Source: Hibiscus mutabilis
Taxonomy: Eukaryota; Streptophyta; Magnoliopsida; Malvales; Malvaceae
Direction of reading: 5' to 3'
DNA: 64,000 nucleotides
Assembly: GCA_019671005.1 (NCBI GenBank)
Contig: CM033718.1
Span: forward strand, 32,566,508 to 32,630,507
Made by a program: the position numbers and the translations under genes. This document shows positions 1 to 11,158 of this stretch, piece by piece (the first letter of the stretch is position 1; each line of letters begins with the position of its first letter). The notes below the pieces were generated by a model. That model made no database searches and was not told where the DNA came from. It saw only the letters and a program-made list of their open reading frames with translations.

Positions 1-423
1 ATGACATGTTTCGCTCTTGGTTCTTGTCTTTTACATGGTTTTAGTTGTACATGCTCATGTTTCGAAGTTGGATTTGTTACCTACTGTTATGCTAGTTTTT
101 ATGAATAGAGAAACGATTCATGTTATCCCATTAGATCGATTTATGGTTTTCAAGAGGTCGCATCTTGATGAGAATATGCTATGCATTGATTTATGATTTA
201 AAATGGGATATGCAATGGTTTATGATGATGCATATGAAAACAGTAGGTTAACATGGTTTTAAGGTATGTATTGGCAAGTGATGATGCTTAATATAATCGG
301 ATATAATTGGTCGACCAATAGAATGAGAGTGCATTATAAAAATGTAGCAAAATTCGCATGTGCGTGTGTCCTTCGGCACCATATTAGTATACCAACTATT
401 GTGCTGAGGGTAACAAAGTGTAT

Positions 424-605
424 TGTGGTGAGAGCAGCAAGCACCACGGGATCTAAGTCATGGTGAGTGCAGTAAGCACCATGGGATTGGCCTTATAGAG
501 ATAGCAGTAAGCTTCATAAGTATTGATAGAGAGAGCAGCAAGCTCCATCAATGAGTATCCATAAATCCGATGTGTTTATTATGTAGAGTGCAGCAAGCTC
601 CATGT
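424..605 (+). repeat. Degenerate array of GCAGCAAGC(A/T)CCA units in LTR 1
   Basis: Five related units appear at roughly 30-55-base spacing, each like GAGAGCAGCAAGCTCCAT, with some reading GCAGTAAGC. The partner LTR at about 8,180-8,325 has four. Similar motifs at irregular spacing suggest old tandem duplication or a clustered binding site; nothing here tells which. Confidence 0.6.
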
Positions 606-1304
606 GTATATGGATGGCAAAGAAACCATCGGGGTCACTTGAATGCCAATATACGAGATTACATGTATCATGGTTTTGAAATGAAAATGTATATGAGATT
701 TATACATGAGAATATATCTTGAGATATTTTTTGAATGCCTAAGCATTTGAAGCTTGTTTTGAGATATGTTTTGGTTTAAAGCATGAAATTTCATGATACA
801 TGTGTAAAGAGTTTAATTGTTTTCCTTTAATAGGTTTTAAAGCTTGATATTTGTTAAGAGCATGATGGTGATGGTTTGACAAGAAAATGGCTTTCAATAG
901 TGCATTGTTATGGTTTTGTTTTGAGCATCCCTCACTAAACATATAGCTTACACTCTCTTTTCTTAACAATGCAGAAAAGTAGTGTGTTCGGGCTGCAAGG
1001 AAGCAAGAGATGTGGTCCATTCGACGCTCTAAGCTCAAGTATGGTTTTGTCATTTCAATAGTAATGGGATTGGAAATGGGTGGATACCTTGATGTTTTGG
1101 GAGTGTGTGTTTGATGAACTCCCTGGTCTAGCAAGTTTGTTTTGACTTATTGAGATTGTAAATGGCCTATTATGTTTGGTTTGAGCTTTGTTATGGTTTT
1201 TGGTCTTTGTTTTGGCTTTGCCATAGGGTGTATGCCTATAGATTTCCCTTTTAAGAATGAGACCATGGTATGATGATGTTTAAACAGCAAATCGAGTCAA
1301 TTTT

Positions 1305-1530
1305 GGCCCAGGCATATCAATACTCGAGCCACCATATCGATACAGTAAAGCCATTCCCGGCATACAGTATTGATACGCCTTCTACCACATCTATATGGTT
1401 TGAAGCCACTTTAGTTGTATCGGATCGATACATGATACTGTACTGATACGCTATTTGGTTACTGAAAAATCTTAGATTTTGACGAGATTAAAACGTATCG
1501 ATACTTTCAAGAGGGTATCGATACCCTTTG
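1305..1530 (+). repeat. Cluster of TATCGATAC-like palindromes in LTR 1
   Basis: About seven copies of (G)TATCGATAC or one-base variants lie within 225 bases. The best is GGTATCGATACCC near 1,514. The partner LTR keeps a degraded version at 9,125-9,290. Repetition of one self-complementary word over a short region is unlikely by chance. A role as a protein-binding cluster is an inference. Confidence 0.6.
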
Positions 1531-1960
1531 CAGTTAAATTAGTTATTTGATGTCTTCTGAAGTTCTAACTTCTTCCATTTTAGTCCATAATTATTTGTAT
1601 GTGCAATTCAATGAGTTTGGATGGCTGAAATGAGTTGAAAATTTATGTGGTGGATCGAAACCTGATTAATTAAAAAATGGTAACTTCAATTTTGATTTAA
1701 GTCCCTATTTAGTTATAGTTTTATAAAATGGTCCCTAAATGCTATTTGGGGTAATCAGATGTTAATTTGACGTTGTTCAAGTTGAGATTTTGTCTGCTTC
1801 TTTCTCTCATGCTTAGGTTAACTACATTGCATCTATAAAAGATAAAAAGTAAAAAAGGGTTGTTTATTGAAGTGAAACTTTTGGGTTTTACTCTAATATT
1901 CCCTGTGTGACTGGCTCGATTCGATCTTGCGATTAGACCGGGTCAAGGGGGTTACATTTG

Positions 1961-1973
1961 TTAGTATTAGAGC
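1961..1973 (+). other. Primer-binding site, family 1
   Basis: TTAGTATTAGAGC follows the LTR end after four bases. It differs by two transitions from the TTGGTATCAGAGC form common at initiator-Met-tRNA-primed plant elements. It marks where minus-strand DNA synthesis would have started. Confidence 0.75.
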
Positions 1974-2227
1974 TAGGTTTACAAAAAAATTGGGAGGTAA
2001 GATGGTCGAATTCTCAATGTTTGTTATGCACGATGTTTGATAGCATGATTATCGAATATGTCATGTGATGATTTGGGAGTAGACGTCATGGTATCCATTG
2101 CCACTACTACTATTGGTGTAAAGAGAATTGTTTTAAAAAGATTTGAGCGACCTGGACCCTTGCTTCTTGTTGGCCTAACTATTTTAAATGTTGAATTTTA
2201 TCTGGTAGAGATTCATTCTATTTTCAT

Positions 2228-3174
2228 ATGGGACCGAGACGACAGCAAAGGATGAATGTGCAAAATGTGGTGGAAGAAGAGCGTAATGATGAGGTACCGC
2301 CACCTCCTCCTCCTCTGAGTGGTGATGGTGTTAGACCCCAGGTAGCCCAGGGTCATGCTGTGAGAGATATGACACTATTGATTTAGGCCATTGTCGGAGC
2401 GTTTCAAGCTGTAGTGGCTGGTAAGCATGTAGTAGTGTACCTACAGCTAATCCTAGTTTGCCTTTGGAGCGCTTACGTAGTCTAGGAGGTACGAGTTTAG
2501 AGGTTTGTCTTTGGAGGGCTCTAAGGCATGGTTTGAGAGTACTGAGAGGATTCTTAGACAGATGGAGTGCACGGATGTGCGTAAGCTGGGCTATATAGTT
2601 CCTTTGCTCCAGGATGATGCTTATTCATGGTGGACTAGCACTATCGCGAGGATGAAACCTGTGGATGTTACGTGGGAGTTTTTCATAGCCTTGGTACAAG
2701 GAAATATGTCAGTTTTTGAGTATGAAGTTCAGTTTGTCAGGTGGAGCCAGTATGCCCCTAAACTGGTTCTCAATGAGTGGAAAAGATGTGATCGCTTTCG
2801 ATATGGTTTGGTGAAGGAAGTGAAGACTTATATGCTAGCTTCTGAGTACTCAGACTTCAATGTCTTGGTCACTCGCGCCAAGGACATTGAACAGAGTTTG
2901 GTTTTGTCCTCTCGCCCAGGGAATTATAGTTTTAGAAAGAGAGTTGCTGGGTTTGGTGGTGGTAAAGATCATAGTAAGAGGCAGCGAGATATGAGGTTCG
3001 TTCCAGATCAGAGGCATGGGCCAAGTTTAGCTGGGTCAGTACGTAGGGGTTCGTACACCTGAGTGCGGTCGCCGTGGTAGGTGACATCCTGGAGAGTGTT
3101 GGGGTAATTCTAGAGGTTGTTGAAATTGTGGTTCGCAAGGTTATATGAGGCGTGATTGTCCCCAGTTAGCTAGA
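2228..3174 (+). pseudogene. Family 1 gag (capsid/nucleocapsid) pseudogene
   Basis: Gag would form the particle that packages element RNA. The start chosen is the ATG at 2228, which opens MGPRRQQRMN followed by an acidic and then proline-rich stretch, typical of Tekay/Del-like gag. Stops and frameshifts break it before 2505. An open stretch of 185 codons (2505-3062) carries the capsid core with ...DDAYSWWTS. The zinc knuckle at about 3,115-3,165 is damaged: a stop lies inside it and Tyr replaces the expected His, though three Cys positions remain. A splice-acceptor-like TCTGGTAG ends at 2208, 20 bases before the ATG, with CTAAC upstream. Confidence 0.85.
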
Positions 3175-3344
3175 TAGGCACCGGTGCATGCTATTGAGCC
3201 TTAGAGGGGTCATGGCTGGGGCCGAGGTAAATTTTAGCATAGGGAGGATGGTCGGAGAAATGTGGCTCATGTTGTTGCGGTTCAGCCTAAGGGAGATGGC
3301 CCAGCTAGGGTGTATGTACACCGCGAGGGAAGGAATGGCACGAA

Positions 3345-3783
3345 TGTGATCGTAGGTACCTTTACTTTTGCAATCCTTGTCATTATTTTCTCTGATTAAT
3401 TATGGTTCCACGTATTCATACATCTTGCAAGAGCATGCATAGTTGCTTAACGTACCGGTTGTGTATTTGGATGTGGGTATGCAAGTGACTAGTTCTTTAT
3501 TGAGATAGTTGTGGTTAGGAAGTTGTTTAGGAGATGTCTGTTGATGGCTCAAGGACATGTGTTTGCTATTTATATAATGGAATTACCTTTCTATGGTTTT
3601 GATGTTATTCTTGGGATGGATTGGTTGTCTCAGTATAGGGCTATGGTAGATTGTGAAAGCAAGCATGTTTCGTTGAAGCTTGCTGATGATTATGGAGTTG
3701 TGGTGGTGGGTGAGAATGTTAAGTTCTTATCTAATGTTCTTTCAGCGATGGTGGCACAAAGGTTGATGAAAGGAGGGTGTTAG
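3345..3783 (+). pseudogene. Family 1 protease region, degraded
   Basis: The C-terminal half of a retroviral-type aspartic protease is readable in an open stretch from 3511: FYGFDVILGMDWLSQY, the conserved strand and turn late in the fold. The active-site Asp-Ser/Thr-Gly is not readable; the preceding 170 bases are frameshifted. The enzyme would have cut the Gag-Pol polyprotein. A stop at 3781 separates it from reverse transcriptase. Confidence 0.75.
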
Positions 3784-3789
3784 GCATAC

Positions 3790-4720
3790 ATGGAGTATGT
3801 TATGAATCCAAATATGAGGGAGGCACATCCAAAGGATATTCGAATAGTTTATGATTATTCGAGAGTGTTTCTGGAAGAGTTGCCTGGTTTGAAACCGGAT
3901 AAGGAGGTAGAGTTTTGCATTGATACATATACGTATACGGCTCCGGTTTCCATTGCCCCGTATCGTATGGCACCCAAGGAGTTAAAAGAGTTGAAGATGC
4001 AACTTCAGGAGTTGCTAGACTATGGGTTTATTCGGCTTAGTGTGTCGCCTTGGGGATCTCCGGAGTTGTTTGTAAAGAAGAAAGATGGCACTATGAGAAT
4101 GTGCATCGATTATCGGCAACTAAATAAGTTAATGATAAAGAACAAGTATCCCTTACCGGAATTGACAACCTATTTGATTAATTTCGTGGTGTTACAGTGT
4201 TTTCCAAGATAGATTTTAGATTGGGATACTACCAGTTGAAAGTGAAGGATAAAGTTGTGCCAAAGACAGCATTTCGCACCCGTTACGAACATTATGAATT
4301 CTTAGTGATGTTGTTTGGGTTGACGAATGCACCTGCAGCTTTCATGCATATGATGAATATAGTGTTCCATGAATTCCTATGTCAGTTTGTGGTGGTGTTT
4401 ATTGATGACATCCTTGTGTACTCTCGTACCAATGAGGATCATGATAAACATTTGTGGATTGTTTTGTAGACCTTGTTGGACAATCAACTTTATGTGAAGT
4501 TAAGTAAATATGAGTTTTGGATAAAAGAGGTGGTGTTTCTTGGTCATATTTTGTCAGCTGAAGGAATTTGTGTGGATCCTCAAAAAATTGAAGCTGTTGT
4601 AAGTTGGATACAACCTAAGTCGGTATCGGAGGTTCAAAGTTTCTTGGGTTTAACGGGTTATTATCGTCATTTTGTGGATGGTTTCTCTAAAATTGCTGCC
4701 CTGTTAACCAAGTTATTATA
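3790..4720 (+). pseudogene. Family 1 reverse transcriptase pseudogene
   Basis: The RT region is readable in three pieces. The first (3790-4212) has PGLKPDKEVEF, PYRMAPKEL and FVKKKDGTMRMCIDYRQLN. The second (4197-4469) has FSKIDFRLGYYQLKVK, FGLTNAPAAF and the catalytic VFIDDILVYS. The third (4473-4721) is the thumb/connection with FLGHILSAEG and SFLGLTGYYRHFV. The break near 4,195 is a frameshift and the one at 4470 is an in-frame TAG. Both aspartates of the FIDD box survive, but the reading frame does not. Confidence 0.9.
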
Positions 4721-5190
4721 AAAGGATGTTAAGTTTGAGTGGACAGAGGCATGGCTGCAAGCTTTTGAGAAGCCGAAGGAAGCTTTAACACAAGCCCCAA
4801 TCTTGATTCAGCCTAAATCAGGAAAAGAGTTTGTGATTTATAGCGGTGCATCCTATGTGGGGTTAGGTTTTGTGCTGATGCAGGATGGTATGGTGGTGGC
4901 TTATGCTTCGAGACAGTTAAAGGTGCATGAGCGCAACTATCCCACACATGATATTGAGTTGGTTGTGGTGGTGTTTGCGTTGAAGATATAGTGACATTAC
5001 ATATATGGTGAGAAATGTGTGGTGCATACATATCATTAGAGCTTGGGGTATTTGATGTCATAGAATGAGTTAAATCTTAGGCAACGAAGATGGTTAGAGC
5101 TGTTTAAGGATTATGATCTATCGATTGAGTACCATCCGGGTAAGGCCAATATGGTGGCCGATGCTTTGAGCAGGAAGATGGTTGTGGATT
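4721..5190 (+). pseudogene. Family 1 RNase H pseudogene
   Basis: This follows RT in the usual order. It begins at an in-frame TAA and includes APILIQPKSGKEFVIYSG, where the normal first catalytic Asp of YSDAS has become Gly. ASRQLKVHERNYPTHDIEL keeps the catalytic Glu. A TAG sits at 4989-4991 where Trp is normal. The segment ends with DYDLSIEYHPGKANMVADAL. Unlike families 3 and 5, the sequence runs straight on towards integrase with no extra insert. Confidence 0.85.
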
Positions 5191-5269
5191 TAAGGGCCAT
5201 GTTTGTGCGGTTGAGTGTATCGCGTGGTGGGTTAGTGGCTGAGTTCCAAGTGAAACCTTTCTTGATCCA

Positions 5270-6058
5270 GTTTATCAAGGAGAAGTAGTTGCGCGATGAT
5301 TCGTTGGTACTGCTTGTTTCAAACATTACGGAGTGTAATCTGATGATTTTTGCTTTAATGATGATGGTGTTTTGTACTTTAAGGGATGAATAGTTGTGCC
5401 GGAAGATGTTGAGTTGAGGCGCACTATTTGGAAGGAAGCGTATAGTAATCTTTTTGCTATGCATCTTGGTACTACCAAGATATATCGTGGGTTGAAAGAT
5501 GAGTACTATTGAATTGGGTTGAAAAAGGATGTTACTGATTTTGTGGGTAAGTGTATGGTTTGTCAACCTGTGAAGGCTGTGCATCAATTTCCATTTGGGT
5601 TGTTGCAACCATTGAAGAAACTGGAATGGAAGTGGGAAGGAATCACCATGGATTTTGTGTCCGGTTTTCCTTTGACCTCGTCAAAGAAGAACTCTATTTC
5701 GGTGATTATGGACCGTTTGATGAAGTGTGCTCATTTTGTGCCAGTGCATACAACGTATACTGTGACAGATTGTGCGTTTGCATGGTGTACCTAAGTCCAT
5801 AGTTTCAGATAAGGATTTGAGGTTTACCGCGAGGATTTGGGAATGTTTGCATCGAGCCTTGGGTATGCGGTTGAGTTTCAGTACATCTTATCATCCTCAG
5901 AGAGATGGACAGTCTGAGCGAGTTATCCAAGTGTTGGAGGATATGCTTCGTTGTTGTGTTATTGAGTTCCAGAGTTCTTGGGAGAAATAGTTTCCGTTGG
6001 TGGAGTTCGCCTATAACAATAGTTATCAGGCTAGTATGCAACTGACGCCTTATGAGGC
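5270..6058 (+). pseudogene. Family 1 integrase, zinc and catalytic domains, broken
   Basis: The N-terminal zinc-binding region is recognisable but has lost its first His (Tyr-Ser instead of His-Ser), while CMVCQ supplies the Cys pair. The catalytic core shows ITMDFVSGFP (first Asp), IVSDKDLRFT (second Asp) and GQSERVIQVLEDML (Glu) in different frames. A stop lies near 5,512 and a frameshift near 5,775. After AYNNSYQASMQLTPYEA the alignment with other copies jumps about 80 residues, so the end of the core and the linker are deleted. Confidence 0.85.
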
Positions 6059-6430
6059 TAGTATACAAATTGAGTTCGAGGTTTATTGGACTGTATAAGG
6101 TGTTAGAATGTGTTGGTCTTGTTGCTTATAGGTTGAGGTTGCCGCCTGAGTGGAAAAGAAACATGATGTTTTCCATGTGTCCATGCTTCGGAGGTATCGG
6201 TCGGATTCGTTGCATGTTATACCAATTGAGGAAGTTGAGTTGAATCTAGATTTGACTTATGATGAGGAACCAGACAAAATCTTGGATGTGGATAGAAAAG
6301 AGCTTCGTGGGAAGACCATTGAGTTGGTCAAAGTGTTATGGAGACACCGAGGTGTCGAGGAAGCAACGTAAGAGAGGAAGGATGACATGAAGAAGTAGTT
6401 TCCTTACCTTTTTCCAACAGGTAATTTTTG
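6059..6430 (+). pseudogene. Family 1 integrase C-terminal tail with chromodomain remnant
   Basis: Readable blocks are FIGLYKVLECVGLVAYRL, HVSMLRRYRSDSLHVIP and DLTYDEEPDKILD, then VKVLWRHRGVEEAT. The last corresponds to the chromodomain-like end that helps chromoviruses target chromatin. A stop replaces the Trp expected after EAT, and another stop follows. One frame change falls near 6,150. The purine-rich tract and 3' LTR follow at once. Confidence 0.85.
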
Positions 6431-6445
6431 AGGCCGAAATTTCCT

Positions 6446-6459
6446 AAGTGGGGGAGAGT
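6446..6459 (+). other. Polypurine tract, family 1
   Basis: AAGTGGGGGAGAGT lies immediately before the LTR's TGTAAC. This is the position and composition of a plus-strand primer tract. Confidence 0.8.
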
Positions 6460-7042
6460 TGTAACACCCCGATTTTGAGCCTAGAAGTTAGCCAGGTTAG
6501 GCTAGATAGCTCGTTGAGTTGGTTTCTACAATTTAGGCTAGTTTCGGGATTAATTTGGTATAAATAGTTTTTTTAGTAAAATTGAATATGGGAAAATGTT
6601 TTAAAACCCTTATTTATTATATAAGTGATTTTAGTGGAATAAATTTTGGAAAATTTATTTCGGAAGGTTGACATTTTGAGACTAGTGACCAAAATGTAAA
6701 GTACATAAAATTGTTTTTAGTGACAAAATTGTAAGAGATCAAGGCTTAGAATCTTTAAGGAGCATTGACCAAGAGTCTAATTAAGACTTTTCCTTTTATT
6801 GGCTGGTTTTAAATGGTTTTAATAAATAAATAGAGGGAATTAATTAACCAATTTGTTTTCTCAAAATACACGTAACTACTATATTTTCTCATTTACTTTT
6901 TCTCAAATTCTCTCCAGCCAAACAACCATTTTCTCTTCAAAGATTTAAGGTAAATATCTGATTTGATCCTAAATGATTCATTAATGTTTTCTTAACAAAA
7001 CCTTGTTGGTTAATGCTTGTTTTCTCATGTAAATCTTTGCAG

Positions 7043-7066
7043 TTGAAGGAAAAGTCAGCATTAGAG
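7043..7066 (+). other. Possible 24-nt mini-exon in LTR 1
   Basis: It is bracketed by TTTGCAG upstream and GAG|GTAAGG downstream, both close to plant splice consensus. The 24 bases equal eight codons and preserve the phase-1 reading later used by the 7593-7684 block. This is inference from consensus alone; the equivalent region of the 5' LTR is outside the window. Confidence 0.35.
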
Positions 7067-7592
7067 GTAAGGTTTCGTTCTTCTCCTCTAATGATATGTT
7101 CTTTATTGAAATTTCCAAGTTCTTGGTCTCTAATGATGGTTTTCTAATGGGTTTTGGTAATATGTTTATGGAAAATCGGTTTAATTGAGTTTTACTTGCC
7201 TAAATCAATGGACATTTGCTTTTGATTGGTTTTGATGAGATAATATGATGATTTGAGATGCTGAGTTAAGCGATTTTGATAATAGAATCCTGGAACTAGG
7301 TAAATTGTTAGGTTTGGTTGTTGATATCTTTGGGTTGGCGGCTTGTTTATGGGGATAATTGATTGCTGATGATTCTTTAATGTTTACGAGATGTTTTTGG
7401 ATGTAAATTGATGTTGTTTAAGTGTAAATCTCGCTGGGTAATAGATGTAGATTTATTAGAAAGGTTTCGCTGATGTTTTCGGTTGTTTTTGTTAGGCGAA
7501 AGCTTGGTTGTTGAGGGAGAAAAGTGTTGTTATGTGTTGCTAGGGATTTTGATGCAAGGGAACGCATTAATCATTTGTTTTGCTTTGATTAG

Positions 7593-7684
7593 AAGCTGAG
7601 GATGATGATCTGATAGGTTCGGAAGGTGTTGCGGAGGATCCAGAAGCTTGATTTCGCCTCGGCAAGCCAAGCGAGATGTAGTTG
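7593..7684 (+). other. LTR exon-like block with acidic reading frame (family 1)
   Basis: It is preceded by TTTGATTAG and followed by GTGAGTGG, matching the flanks of the blocks in families 2-5. Read in phase 1 it gives an acidic peptide, EAEDDDLIG...EDPEA, then a stop. The peptide is not recognisably the KG-WIQD sequence of the others, so homology rests on position, phase, acidity and splice sites. Confidence 0.4.
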
Positions 7685-9718
7685 GTGAGTGGAAACATGG
7701 TTTTCAGCTTTCTAAAGCTTTGAAGTGATTATGGGAGTTTAGATTTAGCTTGAAACGCTGAACTAAGCTCAAAATTAAGTATAAAATGTTTCACTCTCTG
7801 ATATCGTCTTTTCCCATGGTTTTAATTGTTCATGCTCATGTTTCGAAGTTGGATTTGTTACCTACTGTTATGCATGTTTTTATGAACTGAGAAATGATTC
7901 ATGTTATCCCATGAGATTGATTTATGGTTTTCAAGAGGTTGCATCTTGATGAGAATATGCTATGCATTGATTTATTATTTAAAATGGCATATGTTATGGT
8001 TTATGATGATGCATAGGAAAACAGTAGGTTAACATGGTTTTAAAGTATGTATTGGCAAGTGATGATGCTTATTATAATCGAATATAATTGGTCGACCAAT
8101 AGAACGAGAGTGCACTATAAAAATGTAGCAAAATTCGCATGTGCATGTATCCTTCGACTCCATATTAGCGTAGCAACTATGGTGAATGCAGCAAGCACCA
8201 TGAGATCCGCCTTATAGAGAGATCAGGAAGCTCTATAAGTATTGATAAAGAGAGCAGCAAGCTCCATTAATGAGTATTTGTATATCCGATGTGTTTATTA
8301 TGGAAAGTGCAGCAAGCTCCGTGTGTATAGGGATGACGAAGCAACCATCTGGATCTCTTGAATGCCAATATAAGAGATTACAAGTATCATGCTTTTGAAG
8401 TGAAATTGTATATGAGATTTATACATGAGACTATATCTTGAGATATGTTTTGAATGCATAAGCATGTGAAGCTTGCTTTGAGATTTGCTTTGGTTTAAAG
8501 CATGAAATTTCACGATACATGTGTAAAGAGTTTAATGGTTATGCTTTAATAGGTTTTAAAGCATGAAATTTGTTAAGAGCATGATGGGGAAATGGTTTGA
8601 TAAGAAAATGGTTTTCAATAGTGCATTGTTATGGTTTTGTTTCGAGCATCTCTCACTAAGCATATAGCTTACGCTCACTTTTCTTAACAATGCATAAAAG
8701 TAGTTTGTTTAGGCTGGAAGGAAGCAAGAGAAGTGGTTCATTCGACGCTCTAAGCTCAAGTATGGTTTTAACATTTCAATAGTAATGGGATTGGCAATGG
8801 GTGGATACTTTAATGTTTTGGGAGTCTGTGTTCGATGAACTCCAAGGTTTGGCAAGTTTGTTTTGCCTTATTGAGATCGTAAATGGCCTATTATGTTTGG
8901 TTTGAGCGTTGTTATGGTTTTTGGCATTTGTTTTGGCTTTGCCATAGGGTGCATGCCTATAGATTTCCTTTTTGAGCATGAGACCATGGTATGGTGATGT
9001 TTCTGTTGTTTTTGGCTAAGGTTTTATTCCTAAATATGTTATGTGTGTCTTGGAAATATGCCTAGGGGGTTTGGTTTGCATTTAGAAGTATTTAAACGAC
9101 AAATCGAGTCAATTCTGGCCCAAGTGTATCGATACTCGGGCCACCATGTCGATACAGTAAAGCCATTCTAGGCATACTATACCGATACACCTTGTACTAT
9201 ATCGATACGGTTTTAAGGCACTTTAGCTGTGTCGTATCAATACACAGGGCCGTAAAATTAGTTATTTGATACTGTCAAGAGGCTTTTGATACCCTTTGCA
9301 GTTAAATTAGTTATTTGATGTTTTCTGAAGTTCTGATTTCTTACATTTTAGTCCTTAATTATTTGTTTGTGCAATTCAATGATTTTGGATGGCTCAAATG
9401 AGTTGAAATTTTATGTGGTGGATCCAAAACTGACTAACTATAAAATGGTAACTTCAATTTCGAGTTAAGTCCATGTTTAGTGATAGTTTTACGAAATGGT
9501 CCCTAAACAATATTTGGTGTACTCAGATGTCGATTTGACGCGTGATGGAGTTGAGATTTCGTCTGCTGCTTTCTCTCACGCTTAGGTTAGCTACGCGACA
9601 TCTAGAAAAGATAAAAAGTCAAAAAAGGGTTGTTTATTGAAGTGAAACCTTTGGGTTTAACTCCAATATTCCCCATGTGACTCGCTCGATTTTGTATTGT
9701 GATTAGACCGGGGTTACA

Positions 9719-9850
9719 CAAGGTCATGCTATGGGTGACATGACACCGTTGATTCAGGCTATTGCGGGAGCATTTCAGGCTGCAATGACGGGTATGCATG
9801 CAGTTGTGCCACAACCTGCGGTTAATCTTGGTTTGCCTTTGGAGCGCTTA
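9719..9850 (+). pseudogene. Family 1 gag fragment abutting the 3' LTR
   Basis: It aligns with 2,350-2,472 in the upstream gag (HAVRDMT-like start through CLWSAY). It begins right after the LTR's terminal ACA, so the primer site and leader (about 390 bases) are missing. It stops at GGAGCGCTTA, where the family 2 LTR begins. This is either part of a second, tandem internal region or a resident copy into which family 1 inserted. Confidence 0.75.
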
Positions 9851-10501
9851 TATAACGTCCCTATCTACAAGTTAAATTAACATTACGATACTCTATATTT
9901 AGAGTAGTTGTATGATTGTTAAAAGATTATAAGGGACTAAATTGAACTCCACAAAACTAGGAAGGTAGGACCGAAATGGCTAAATGGTTAAATTATAGAG
10001 TTTTTTGTGTTGCATGGTAATTCTAAAGTTAAAAATAGATTGATGAGATGGCTTCTTAGCCTTTGAACATGTGGATGATTATCATCATCTTTCGAAGACA
10101 AACAAATATGCTTTGTTCTTCTTCATTTCCCCCTGAGCCGAAACAAGTATAGAGAGAGGGAGGAGAAATTCCACCATAGCAATAGTTTGATAAGATCTTC
10201 GGTTGAGTTTGGTGCATATTTGGGAGAAGGTCATCAAAGGAAGTAAGTCATTCTTATAATTCCTTTAGAACTAGATGTTGAGATAGCTTGTTAGAGGTGT
10301 GGAATCTTATGAATTGGGAGATGATATGCCATTACATTATGATTATTAGTTCAAGGTTGTGTTGTTACATGATTGAGAGAATGATAGATGATAGTATCCT
10401 TAGGAACCGAAGATGCTAGTTGATGCTTTGAAATGAATGTTATATGTATATTGATATGTTTGCTTAGATGAGTGAAAATTTATCAATGCTGGAAATTTGA
10501 T

Positions 10502-10541
10502 GACTTAACTTGTATGTATGTATGTATGTATATATATGTCT
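10502..10541 (+). repeat. TATG/TA microsatellite in LTR 2
   Basis: Several TATG/TGTA tetranucleotide units run into a TATATATA stretch. This is a simple repeat likely to vary in length. Confidence 0.85.
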
Positions 10542-11081
10542 ATGTATGTTTAGAAGGAAAGCAAATTGAATTTGTGATAACATGTATGTTGACCGACTTG
10601 TAATAGCCTTATACCTGAATTAGGGGAGTAATTCAGTGAATTTCAATCGTTGGAAAGCAACCTAATTCTATAGAATTATGCCCTATTTCGAAGAGAACAA
10701 ATTAGGGACTGGATGGTGGCCTTACGACTTGGCTATGTTTGTGTTAGGGGTCATTATAGTGTTAATTGATAAATTAATAGTTTTGGATGATTAGATGCAT
10801 AAAAATTTGAGTTAACACCCAAATGAGGGATGGCTATACTCGCGTAAAGAGAGATTCTAGGAGCAATTAGGGACAATTTCGAATTGTTGAATGTAGGGGA
10901 CTGTTTTATGTGTATGTTAATGCCCTCTATTGTTAAGCTACATTCTTGGCTATGAATATAGTATTATATGAATGTTTTGAATGTATTACCTTAAACTTGA
11001 TTAGATACAATTGCATGAGCACATAAACAAGTCAAATAGTGTGAAATTACTCTAATGAATGACTTAACTCTTGTTAATTAG

Positions 11082-11158
11082 ACGACAAAGAAATTGGTCA
11101 AGAAGACGAGAGGAAAAAGGGAGTTGTGATCCAAGACCAAGTATAGCTGGAATCATAT
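11082..11158 (+). other. LTR exon-like block (family 2)
   Basis: TTAATTAG precedes it and GTGAGTG follows. In phase 1 it reads DDKEIGQEDERKKGVVIQDQ, one Val, then a stop. The core (E/D)-R...KGV-IQD matches families 3-5 although the surrounding LTR sequence is barely alignable. It is shorter than the others (77 nt) and lacks the downstream palindrome. Confidence 0.55.

Larger units (their letters stand above)
1..1956 (+). repeat. Family 1 5' LTR, cut by the window start
   Basis: This stretch aligns with about 7,790-9,718, the second copy of the same LTR, so the two bracket the gag-pol remnant between them. The first roughly 1.3 kb of the LTR lies outside the window. It ends in GTTACA and is followed four bases later by a degenerate tRNA primer site, as expected of a 5' LTR. 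The two copies differ by many substitutions and small indels, so the element is old. Inside are an array of GCAGCAAGC motifs and a cluster of TATCGATAC palindromes. The short open frames here are not conserved in the partner LTR and look like chance. Confidence 0.88.
6460..9718 (+). repeat. Family 1 3' LTR, full length (about 3.26 kb)
   Basis: It starts TGTAACACCCCG after the polypurine tract and ends GGGGTTACA. Its last 1.93 kb pairs with the 5' LTR at the window start. Near its beginning is a gene-like leader: an AT-rich candidate TATA region (about 6,818-6,833), a splice donor AAG|GTAAAT at 6950, acceptor TTTGCAG at 7042, a 24-nt mini-exon, donor GTAAGG at 7067, and an exon-like block at 7593-7684. 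Downstream DNA is another gag fragment rather than unrelated flank. Confidence 0.88.

Noticed and set aside
5111..5608. A 165-codon minus-strand frame in family 1
   Set aside because: It is antisense to RNase H-integrase and has no recognisable domain.
6460..6470. Shared TGTAACACC / GGTGTTACA ends as evidence that all LTRs are one family
   Set aside because: These terminal inverted repeats are common among plant gypsy LTRs. The interiors of families 1, 2, 5 and 6 differ too much to merge.
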